Shown here: piece by piece, positions 1-5,735 of the stretch
Numbering within the stretch: position 1 is the stretch's first letter
Layout of the letters: each line of letters starts with the position of its first letter
Assembly (NCBI GenBank): GCA_021792355.1
Contig: JAJYUV010000055.1
Location: 1-6,707, forward strand
DNA from: Thermoplasmata archaeon
Lineage (GTDB): Archaea; Thermoplasmatota; Thermoplasmata; Thermoplasmatales; GCA-001856825
DNA length: 6,707 bases
Reading direction: 5' to 3'
Notes under the pieces: model-generated
Told to the model about the DNA's origin: nothing
Database searches by the model: none
The model's input: the letters and a program-made list of their open reading frames with translations, nothing else
Program-made: the position numbers and the translations under genes

Positions 1-72
1 ATCTGGACGACCAACACTTACACGAAGGCGATTGGGATCCAGACGCAGGAGTATATGAACAGAATGAAGTGA
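1..72 (+). CDS. 3' end of an unidentified gene (partial)
   Basis: The first 24 codons of the window are open in frame 1 and end in TGA at 70-72. They encode a 23-residue C-terminal tail that finishes QEYMNRMK. Nearly all codons end in G or C (about 19 of 23), the pattern of the higher-GC genes elsewhere in this window, and the other two forward frames give implausible arginine- or histidine-rich peptides. This supports real coding. The tail is hydrophilic and too short to assign a family. The next ORF starts six bases downstream in the same frame, so the two may be co-transcribed. Confidence 0.5.
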   Translation: MWTTNTYTKAIGIQTQEYMNRMK

Positions 73-78
73 TTCTAC

Positions 79-258
79 ATGGGCTATCCTATTTTTTCTG
101 TCGTTGGTCTTATTGTCTTCATCATTTCTCTTTTCGTGGTACTCAATGATTTATCACTAGGGATGATCCCTCCCTGGTGGTTATTTGCCGTTCTATTAGT
201 GAGTCTGGCGATATCTTGGGGATTGATCAAGGCCATTATTAGTATGGTATTTCATTAG
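79..258 (+). CDS. Small two-helix membrane protein (hypothetical)
   Basis: This 59-codon ORF runs from ATG at 79 to TAG at 256-258. The product is almost entirely hydrophobic. It has one probable membrane helix at about residues 5-22, a short turn with N24, D25, two prolines and two tryptophans (residues 24-34), and a second helix at about 35-57 interrupted by a single lysine. It starts six bases after the stop of the upstream gene, in the same frame, separated by one TGA and two sense codons. Its codons are much richer in A/T at third positions than the upstream tail, so it is either a small gene of its own or a decayed region. No family is recognised. A GATATC site lies inside it at 210-215. 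Confidence 0.45.
   Translation: MGYPIFSVVGLIVFIISLFVVLNDLSLGMIPPWWLFAVLLVSLAISWGLIKAIISMVFH
210..215. other. GATATC site (EcoRV-type recognition sequence)
   Basis: This is one of only two GATATC hexamers I find in the window. It is the predicted target of the restriction-modification pair encoded at 3895-5644. It is palindromic, so both strands carry it. Confidence 0.7.
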
Positions 259-483
259 CACCATTAACTAATCTTTTCTGATTCGACAAAACTATGCTCT
301 CATTAATTCAAGCAATCAAAGTTTGAAATCATAATTTCTTGGAATCCTTAAGTTATCAGCCATTTTCAATATTCTCCAATCAACTGCTGCAGCTGAGGCC
401 TGAAACGAGATCTGTTCGGTCGACTGTGCAGATCCTGGGAGACCTCGGCGGCCTGTGAATTGAGGATATTTTAGCAGCAAGAG

Positions 484-1374
484 CTAATCAGTGGTGAATG
501 CCTGTGGGGTTGCTATTATTGTTACGCCTTCTGAGGCGTAGGTGTAGCCGGAGGAGTATGTCGAGAGGTCCACAAGGGAGGACGAATTGAAGAAGAGCAT
601 AGTCTTGCCGGATCCTGAGGCATTGTACTCATCTACCGCGAAGATGACATACTGGACTGCAGGCCCATAGGCACTGTATGTGACCGCGGATTCGTTCCCA
701 TAGTATGGGTGAACATGGTATTCCTCTGTCATTACCCCCGTGAAGAAATCGGAACTAGGATTCGGGCCACTCAGGCTGGCGAATGTCGTTGCGCCGAATG
801 AACTGAAGTATTCCGTTCCCTGTGATTTCGTTTGGGAGTCAGTTACCTGGAATTCCACTGTGCCATTAGTGAGGAAGGCAAGATATAGGTTTACTGGGTC
901 TCCGGGATTGATTTTCACATTGAGCGATCCTCCTCCGCCGCCTGCTGGGAATATTGACGTCCCGTTGGGTGCGAAGGCTTCATAAAGGCCGGAGAACCCG
1001 GGGTCTCTATAAGAAACTCCGTTAGCTTCAGTGTGCCACCTGTAAGAGATTCCGACCTGGTACCAGTATCCCGCAGAGCTCACTCCATTAAGAAGGTACG
1101 CGGGGCCATATCCGCTTGCTGTTGTTTGAGCTACTGCCGTGATATTGTATGATAGCGCAGTGAAGTTTTCATCAAACGCGACTATAAGCTGCTCGTCATA
1201 GTTCGGAGCTGGGCCAGACATCTTCACGAGGTTGGAAGTATTCTTAGAAGAAGTAGACGCAGCTGCTGCAATTATGATGACCACAACAATTACCAGGACG
1301 ACCACAATTATAAGTTTCTTCCTGCTCCTCCTTGGCTTGACTGGAGCAGACTGGATTTCCTGACTCTGGTCCAT
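484..1374 (-). CDS. Membrane-anchored exported protein, N-glycosylation-rich
   Basis: The product has 296 residues from ATG at 1374. It starts with a short hydrophilic segment ending in a basic cluster (PRRSRKK, about residues 14-20), followed by one very hydrophobic helix at about 21-40 (mostly Val and Ile, then AAAA). The rest is a Gly/Ser/Thr/Tyr/Asn-rich, cysteine-free region that looks like an extracytoplasmic beta domain. Eight N-x-S/T sequons (NTS, NFT, NIT, NGT twice, NES, NAS, NSS) suggest archaeal N-glycosylation outside the cell. From memory, the pattern around YWYQVGI, GLYEAF and EYHVHPYYGN resembles extracellular domains common in Thermoplasmata and thermopsin-type proteins, but no protease active site is visible. 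The frame extends to a TTG at 1395. I prefer ATG 1374 because a BRE/TATA element is centred about 26 bases before it. G+C samples at 52-57%. Function unknown. Confidence 0.8.
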   Translation of the reverse strand: MDQSQEIQSAPVKPRRSRKKLIIVVVLVIVVVIIIAAAASTSSKNTSNLVKMSGPAPNYDEQLIVAFDENFTALSYNITAVAQTTASGYGPAYLLNGVSSAGYWYQVGISYRWHTEANGVSYRDPGFSGLYEAFAPNGTSIFPAGGGGGSLNVKINPGDPVNLYLAFLTNGTVEFQVTDSQTKSQGTEYFSSFGATTFASLSGPNPSSDFFTGVMTEEYHVHPYYGNESAVTYSAYGPAVQYVIFAVDEYNASGSGKTMLFFNSSSLVDLSTYSSGYTYASEGVTIIATPQAFTTD

Positions 1375-1395
1375 GAACCCGTATTTTCTGTCCAA

Positions 1396-1409
1396 TAAAT
1401 AAAGTTTCA
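1396..1409 (-). promoter_or_regulatory. BRE/TATA promoter of the exported-protein gene
   Basis: Read on the minus strand this is TGAAACTTTATTTA, a purine-rich BRE followed directly by a TATA-like box. Its centre lies about 26 bases before ATG 1374, so transcription should begin at or next to that codon (leaderless mRNA). This is the main reason for rejecting the upstream TTG at 1395. Confidence 0.6.
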
Positions 1410-1434
1410 GTAATCATTTTAGTTTCGCCTGTGC

Positions 1435-1452
1435 GGAAACCGAACGGTTTCC
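1435..1452. repeat. 18-base perfect palindrome, operator-like
   Basis: GGAAACCGAACGGTTTCC has two perfect 8-base arms around an AA centre. It lies about 26 bases upstream of the BRE/TATA element of the exported-protein gene. This position and symmetry suit a dimeric activator or repressor. It could also form a hairpin if transcribed from the other direction. Confidence 0.5.
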
Positions 1453-1538
1453 ACATACCGCCTTTCCCGTTTCCCTTCCATTAAACTCAGTCTACAGACA
1501 AAAATAAATTTATTTGGTCAATATTATACATCCAGCTG

Positions 1539-1613
1539 ATGAAAGAAAGAATTGTTCCAGATGGTCATGTACTGATATATATCACAAATGATAGGGTCTT
1601 CTTCGGCCAATAA
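1539..1613 (+). CDS. Possible 24-residue small ORF
   Basis: ATG at 1539 opens 24 codons ending in TAA at 1611-1613 (peptide starts MKERIVPDGH). A perfect A/T palindrome, AAATAAATTTATTT (1502-1515), is centred about 30 bases before the ATG and could act as a TATA box, giving a leaderless transcript. The peptide is mixed hydrophilic and hydrophobic, with no recognised family. It could be a real short gene, a remnant, or chance. It is the only ORF-like structure I see in the 1410-1657 gap. Confidence 0.2.
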   Translation: MKERIVPDGHVLIYITNDRVFFGQ

Positions 1614-1657
1614 TTCGATGCAAGGACATTGACACCATCATATAGTACAAGACGGAT

Positions 1658-3013
1658 TCAAAAAGTCTTGACATAATTTTCAAAGGAGTCAAACAGTTGA
1701 AATCCTACATCATTTGGACTCAAAAGTTCCTTCAGGGAAGACTTGATATTCTCACCGTGTGAAGCTGAAACTATTGTCACCTTCTTGACTGTCTTTGAAT
1801 TATTTTTTATTAGTTCTATCAAATCCTTATCCTGGGCTCTAAGCGAAGACCCAACTATAACAATCTCATCTGAACTTGACAGAAGCTTCCCGGCAGCTTC
1901 AAAATTTCTACGAACGTAATCAAATTTGGCGTAATCCTTGAAATCCCCAATTGGTGGCAGAATCACAGGCTCATAAAATTCACGACCATTTGGGAGCAGG
2001 TCCCTCAGGGATACGTCTTGTAAGCGATTAGGCAGAATCAGTATTGGGGAATCAGCGTTGCTAAATCTGTTTGTATATGGGAGACCGCCAAACTTCTCTA
2101 ATAGAGTTGAAAGATCTTTTACTCCCGATCCAAATGATATTACGTTAATCACCGGGTTGAACCAATTAACTGAACCGTGGACCTTTGTAATGTATATTAA
2201 CTTAGATGAATCAGGCCATATAGCTAACCTAGGCGGGAATATAGGTTGGTTAGGAATATACGGGAGAATTTGGTTTCGTGGTGACGGGTAAGAGTAAACT
2301 AGTCCTGATTGAGTCGCTGCTTTTTCAAAGATAGTATCATAATTCAATGATATAACTGAATAATTCTCTCTTAAATGATATAAAGCGAGGCGCTGATAAG
2401 CATCAAAATTCGGTTTATAATTAAGAGAATAGTACCTGAAAAGTTCAAACATCAGGTACCAGCTCTCCCCAATACCATTATGGATTATTGACCTCTCCTC
2501 TAAGTTCTTTCGAGAAGTATCGAGGAAATCAGATACTCTGGACCTGAAAGCTTTCTTTGAAATATTAGTACGCTTCTCGACGTATTCTGTGCGAAGGTTT
2601 GGATTTCTAGTAATGAAATCCTTTATGGCCTCTTCATTCAACTGCCTCTCTAAGTCATCTTTCACATATTCGTCCATCTCTTTCTGATAATCTGGCCATG
2701 ATTTCGAAACTTCTTCATCAAACTTTACAGGATCAGTGTTCATAAGGTCATTAGCAGGGGTCGCAATTTGGCCAATCGCCCATGTAAGAAGGTCCTCTAT
2801 GTCAACATTTTCAATATCACTGTCGCTTAATCCCTTGCTTAATTTATATGAATCAAGGATTTTAATAAATCTGGGATACCTTTCTCTGGAAAGAAATCCC
2901 AACCTTATTGCTTTGCCAATAACCTGGTTCCCTAAAGGGGGTCTGTCAGGTTCAGGGATGGTTTCATCATATCCATAGGAGGCCCCAGCTCCAAGGATAA
3001 AGCATTTGGACAT
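1658..3013 (-). CDS. SIR2-like protein, probable NAD+-consuming defence effector
   Basis: The product has 451 residues, ATG start. An N-terminal Rossmann-type glycine motif, FILGAGAS, lies at residues 5-12. SLNYD at 222-226 supplies the conserved Asn and Asp of SIR2-like folds. KVHGSVNW at 277-284 contains the expected catalytic His279. IVIVGSSL followed by D395 (384-395) is the late NAD-site motif. A charged helical insertion (about 100-180) separates the glycine motif from the rest, typical of the large divergent bacterial and archaeal SIR2 group rather than of compact deacetylases; no zinc-binding cysteine tetrad is visible. In Thoeris ThsA, DSR2 and related systems this domain hydrolyses NAD+ to stop phage growth; that role here is inference. 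The ATG lies about 26 bases from a TATA box shared with the divergent membrane-protein gene. The neighbouring restriction system supports a defence role. G+C samples at 30-38%. Confidence 0.85.
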   Translation of the reverse strand: MSKCFILGAGASYGYDETIPEPDRPPLGNQVIGKAIRLGFLSRERYPRFIKILDSYKLSKGLSDSDIENVDIEDLLTWAIGQIATPANDLMNTDPVKFDEEVSKSWPDYQKEMDEYVKDDLERQLNEEAIKDFITRNPNLRTEYVEKRTNISKKAFRSRVSDFLDTSRKNLEERSIIHNGIGESWYLMFELFRYYSLNYKPNFDAYQRLALYHLRENYSVISLNYDTIFEKAATQSGLVYSYPSPRNQILPYIPNQPIFPPRLAIWPDSSKLIYITKVHGSVNWFNPVINVISFGSGVKDLSTLLEKFGGLPYTNRFSNADSPILILPNRLQDVSLRDLLPNGREFYEPVILPPIGDFKDYAKFDYVRRNFEAAGKLLSSSDEIVIVGSSLRAQDKDLIELIKNNSKTVKKVTIVSASHGENIKSSLKELLSPNDVGFQLFDSFENYVKTF

Positions 3014-3051
3014 TGGCTAAACATTATAATTTGGTATAAAGTTTTGAAGTT
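3014..3051. promoter_or_regulatory. Overlapping divergent promoters, SIR2 gene / membrane-protein gene
   Basis: Only 38 bases separate the two start codons. On the minus strand CTTTATACC (3034-3042) is centred about 26 bases before the SIR2 ATG. On the plus strand ATTATAATTT (about 3023-3032) is centred about 25 bases before the TTG at 3052. The two TATA boxes lie almost side by side, so polymerase binding to one should interfere with the other or be jointly controlled. Confidence 0.5.
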
Positions 3052-3750
3052 TTGGCAACACTAATAAATATCAACAAAAGTATGACAGACTATATGATAA
3101 TCCAGACTGTTTCACGTGGCTTTGCCATAGCTATATTAGTTCTTACTTGTGCATTAATTTATAAATATCTTAAGAACGACAGTACGAAAAAGAAGGAGCT
3201 GCCTGAAAAGGGGAATACTGAAAAAAATGACAACTTGAAAGGTAATCCAACCAGTGAGTTGAACGACCGCTTCCACGAGTTCTCGCTTCTTCAATACAAG
3301 GCCAGAATGCAGCAATGGACTGGGATCGCTCAGACAGAATGGCAGATAGAAACAATTTCAGTCGCCGTAACTGCAGGAGTTCTCGCTGCGGCCTTCGGTT
3401 ACATCCATGAACCACTCGCCTCCGGTTTCGTTCTGGCATTTGGTGCAGCTATGGATTTCAGCCTTGCGGCAGCGATTTCCAAGAACCATTTGATTGGAAG
3501 AATGCTTCAAGAGTACATAAGGAAAATTGAAAGAGAAAATGGCGTACATCAATTTCCCATGGAAGCGAACGAAATCGCACGATTTCTGATGGACAATGAT
3601 GAGGAATATGAAGGAAAGCTTGTAAACAAATTTCTCGGGTTCTTCCAGCGAAGAGACCTTGCATTTCTCCTTGTCGCTTCAACTCTAGCTTTTGCCGTAA
3701 TTTTGCTAGGCTTCGGGATATTTATGATGTTTACGTGGTGGATGCCCTAG
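3052..3750 (+). CDS. Predicted four-helix membrane protein paired with SIR2 gene
   Basis: The product has 232 residues from TTG 3052; in-frame ATG codons at 3082 and 3094 are alternative starts. Helix 1 is at about residues 18-40, followed by a Lys/Glu/Asn-rich linker (41-70) and an amphipathic segment (71-98). A helical pair follows at about 100-118 and 121-142, then a long charged helical region (143-200, including MLQEYIRKIERENG). A last membrane helix sits at 203-226, ending FTWWMP. From memory, the two helices followed by EYIRKIE resemble a family of small bacterial membrane proteins of unknown function and, more loosely, SLATT-type two-helix domains of defence loci; neither match is firm. 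Divergence from the SIR2 gene over 38 bases suggests a functional pair, with this protein as membrane sensor, anchor or regulator (inference). Its central part is more GC-rich than the SIR2 gene. Confidence 0.75.
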   Translation: MATLININKSMTDYMIIQTVSRGFAIAILVLTCALIYKYLKNDSTKKKELPEKGNTEKNDNLKGNPTSELNDRFHEFSLLQYKARMQQWTGIAQTEWQIETISVAVTAGVLAAAFGYIHEPLASGFVLAFGAAMDFSLAAAISKNHLIGRMLQEYIRKIERENGVHQFPMEANEIARFLMDNDEEYEGKLVNKFLGFFQRRDLAFLLVASTLAFAVILLGFGIFMMFTWWMP

Positions 3751-3795
3751 GAAATTGAAAATCCAATTTATTAACTATTGCCTCCAGTTGCTACA

Positions 3796-3823
3796 CCTCT
3801 CTTGGCCTCCCAAAACCTAGAGG
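3796..3823. other. Possible hairpin in convergent intergenic gap
   Basis: CCTCT (3796-3800) can pair with AGAGG (3819-3823), and inside it TTGG (3802-3805) with CCAA (3810-3813), around a CCTC loop with an asymmetric internal loop. It sits between the converging ends of the membrane-protein and methyltransferase genes, where a terminator is expected, but no T-tract follows on either strand. I see nothing else in 3751-3894. Confidence 0.25.
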
Positions 3824-3894
3824 ATGCGGTTATTGTAATACCACAAGGTCCCGGAATACCCTGAGAAAGCTTATTCCCTCTTTAGACCCGGTTT

Positions 3895-4848
3895 TTAATG
3901 ATCAGTAGACTCCTTAAGCAAGTTGGCTTCAAACCCAGGTTTTATCACCAAAGCTTCTGTCATAGGATGCCTATAATCTTCCACAGACCCGACATGATAG
4001 AAGTGACTTTGCACTTTTATACTAAATCTACTCCAATGACGGTCAAGCTGTTCGTTTTTCCTGAATTCGTTCTCTTTCCATGACGACAACGCAAAGCCGC
4101 CCTCAAGTTCTCCTAAAGCATGTGCAAGTCTTTCATCATCATAATCCATCCATGTACCATAATAGTCTGTGTGACGCCCGTAATATGGAGGATCTGCATA
4201 GACAAAGTCCCCAGCTGAAAGACCCCTCAGCGTTTCTTTCCAGTCCCCTTTCCGGAACTCCCACTCCTTCCCTTCAATTACATTTGCAACGAACCTAACT
4301 TGATTTACTATTTTTGTAATATAAGCTGGTGAAAATCTATTCTTTTTGTGATTGTAGGGTGTATTGAACTCTCCTTTTCCGTTAAAACGCATTACTCCAT
4401 TAAAGCAAGCCCTGCTTAGGAACAGGAGGTCTAACGGGTCATGGTTCTTGTTGAACCTATCCCTAACCTCGTAATAAAATTCCCCATCTCCTGCTTCAAG
4501 TTTCTTGCCCTCCTCTTCCAAGAAATCCCTTACTATTTTATGGTCTGTCTTATGCTCCTGGATACTCCTGTAGAATTCAATAATGTGACCATTAAGGTCT
4601 GAAGCGAGTGCTCTCTCTGGAGCAATATTAAACAGTACCGCCCCGGAGCCTAAGAATGGCTCGACCCACCTTCCATCACCCTTCCACTTTATATTTGATG
4701 CGATAAAGTTGACGGACTTCGTTTTTATTCCCTGACATTTTATTGGCGGAGCTCTAACGTGCCTGACCACTGAAGGCAAAAAGAAGGAATCGTTGGAGTT
4801 CATCCCCCCAAAACTCATAAGATCAATCTTAGATGAATCATTACTCAC
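3895..4848 (-). CDS. EcoRV-type DNA adenine-N6 methyltransferase (D12/Dam class)
   Basis: The product has up to 317 residues. Motif X is PPIKCQGIKTK (34-44), the SAM motif I is EPFLGSG (63-69), and the catalytic DPPY is at 219-222 (YADPPYYGRH), in the order of alpha-class Dam/D12 enzymes. From memory it follows M.EcoRV closely: PPIKSQGIKTK, WVEPFMGTG, CFNGMIRFN (here CFNGVMRFN, 148-156), DPPYIGRH and HFYHVG (here also HFYHVG) all have counterparts. It should methylate an adenine in GATATC and protect host DNA from the nuclease 40 bases upstream on the same strand. The longest frame starts at a GTG (4848) and adds about 30 residues absent from M.EcoRV; ATG codons at 4818 and 4803 are alternatives. 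Position after the nuclease gene suggests an operon, with a possible promoter of its own in the gap. Confidence 0.93.
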   Translation of the reverse strand: MSNDSSKIDLMSFGGMNSNDSFFLPSVVRHVRAPPIKCQGIKTKSVNFIASNIKWKGDGRWVEPFLGSGAVLFNIAPERALASDLNGHIIEFYRSIQEHKTDHKIVRDFLEEEGKKLEAGDGEFYYEVRDRFNKNHDPLDLLFLSRACFNGVMRFNGKGEFNTPYNHKKNRFSPAYITKIVNQVRFVANVIEGKEWEFRKGDWKETLRGLSAGDFVYADPPYYGRHTDYYGTWMDYDDERLAHALGELEGGFALSSWKENEFRKNEQLDRHWSRFSIKVQSHFYHVGSVEDYRHPMTEALVIKPGFEANLLKESTDH

Positions 4849-4866
4849 ATCAAGATATATGTAGTA

Positions 4867-4878
4867 CCTAATTAAGAG
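4867..4878 (-). promoter_or_regulatory. Weak TATA-like element before the methyltransferase gene
   Basis: Minus-strand CTTAATTAG lies about 25 bases before GTG 4848, in the 40-base gap after the nuclease stop. A second A/T stretch (CATATATC, 4854-4861) would instead suit a start at ATG 4818. Either could let the methyltransferase be expressed without the nuclease. The match to a TATA consensus is poor. Confidence 0.25.
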
Positions 4879-4888
4879 TTACCGAAGA

Positions 4889-5644
4889 CTATTTCTTCTG
4901 ACTACTTTTCCATTTGAAATAACTGCTTAGATCAGAGTACTGTCTTGGCTCAAACCTATCATAATTAGCCCAGTAATCCCTGAATGTTTTCTCGCCTAGT
5001 TTAGAGAAAGGACCATTACCCTTTTTGAAGTCTTCAAGTGTTCCTAAAATTGAACCAATATTAGCTGTGTTACCACTACCAGGCCTATCTCCTGCGATTT
5101 TGTACTTCTCCTGTACGAAAAATTCAACGTTCTTGAAGGGAGGCTCTAACTTGGCTCTATCGCCTAAAAGAACTATCCTTGTAGACCTGCTACTTTCACC
5201 CCCTCTATCATACACGAACCCTATTATCCAGTGCTCGGAGTATTCGTCATAAGGATACATTATGTTTTTAGTATTGTTCCTCAAAAATGAAGTATATGAA
5301 CCTAGAGTGAACCCAAACGGAGAGCTGACGCTCCTTCTATAGGTGCTTTTCACGTCTATTGCAATTTTATTATCGCTATCTTGATTTTTATAGAGAGTAA
5401 AATCAGGATAAACCGTCTGTTCTGAGGATTCCTCTACTAAATAACCCTGGTCATGTGCAACCTCCTCAATGAATGGATAAGCAAGAAGTTCGAAGACCCT
5501 TGATAATATCTTAGTATCGGTGCCTAATCCATAAACTATATCGTCAACGGAAACAATTCCTCTCACCAACCAGTTAGGTGCTTTTACTTCGACCTTTTTA
5601 TAGAATTCATCACCAAAGGCCATAGGATTGAGATACACAGTCAT
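4889..5644 (-). CDS. EcoRV-like type II restriction endonuclease
   Basis: The product has 251 residues, near the size of EcoRV (about 245). The PD-(D/E)xK site is complete: YPDFTLYK puts Asp at 81, and AIDVK puts Asp97 and Lys99, matching EcoRV Asp74, Asp90 and Lys92; Glu52 in VFELL matches Glu45. The DNA-recognition loop is nearly intact, AGDRPGSGNTANIGSI (184-199) against AGDLAGSGNTTNIGSI in EcoRV as I recall it. Other shared stretches are LGTDTKILS (LGSDTKVLS in EcoRV), RNNTKNI and HWIIG. In the minor Q-loop, Gln76 is kept but the following Asn is Thr77. The predicted activity is blunt cleavage at GATATC against unmethylated invading DNA. It is first gene of a probable operon with the methyltransferase and diverges from a winged-helix regulator across an iteron-bearing gap. 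G+C samples near 42%. EcoRV-family enzymes are best known from bacteria, so transfer is likely. Confidence 0.95.
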   Translation of the reverse strand: MTVYLNPMAFGDEFYKKVEVKAPNWLVRGIVSVDDIVYGLGTDTKILSRVFELLAYPFIEEVAHDQGYLVEESSEQTVYPDFTLYKNQDSDNKIAIDVKSTYRRSVSSPFGFTLGSYTSFLRNNTKNIMYPYDEYSEHWIIGFVYDRGGESSRSTRIVLLGDRAKLEPPFKNVEFFVQEKYKIAGDRPGSGNTANIGSILGTLEDFKKGNGPFSKLGEKTFRDYWANYDRFEPRQYSDLSSYFKWKSSQKK

Positions 5645-5668
5645 TAAAGTAACTGCGTCGCTCTTAGA

Positions 5669-5682
5669 CGATATTTATAATC
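5669..5682 (-). promoter_or_regulatory. TATA promoter of the restriction endonuclease gene
   Basis: Minus-strand GATTATAAATATCG contains a strong TATA box centred about 31 bases before ATG 5644, predicting a leaderless or very short-leader mRNA. It overlaps the first of three direct repeats, so a protein bound there should block or alter nuclease transcription. Confidence 0.55.
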
Positions 5683-5735
5683 AATTCAGGCGACATATAA
5701 TTAAATTGGGAGAAGTATAACTTAATTGAATGGAG
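5676..5735 (+). repeat. Three 20-base-spaced TATAA-led direct repeats (putative iterons)
   Basis: Units begin at 5676, 5696 and 5716: TATAATCAATTC, TATAATTAAATTG and TATAACTTAATTG. TATAA is identical in all three; the second and third agree at 11 of 13 bases, and the first fits with one base deleted. The spacing is exactly 20 bases, close to two helical turns, so bound proteins would sit on one face. Unit 1 overlaps the nuclease TATA box, unit 2 the regulator TATA box, and unit 3 abuts the regulator ATG at 5730. They are candidate operators for the adjacent winged-helix protein. A/T-rich DNA makes chance similarity possible, but the strict period argues against it. Confidence 0.5.
5694..5705 (+). 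promoter_or_regulatory. TATA promoter of the winged-helix regulator gene
   Basis: CATATAATTAAA is centred about 30 bases before ATG 5730, predicting a leaderless or short-leader transcript. It coincides with the second direct repeat, consistent with autoregulation. Confidence 0.5.

Noticed and set aside
316..483. Minus-strand frame continuing 55 codons past the TAG of the exported-protein gene, ending NLRIPRNYDFKL
   Set aside because: Stop readthrough or a C-terminal domain was considered, but 55 open codons is unremarkable by chance and the peptide has no recognisable features. I see no feature in the 259-483 gap that I can support.
740..985. 81-codon plus-strand ORF opposite the exported-protein gene
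   Set aside because: It lies wholly inside a well-supported minus-strand gene and has a low-complexity proline-rich end that mirrors the opposite strand's glycine run. It is a shadow frame.
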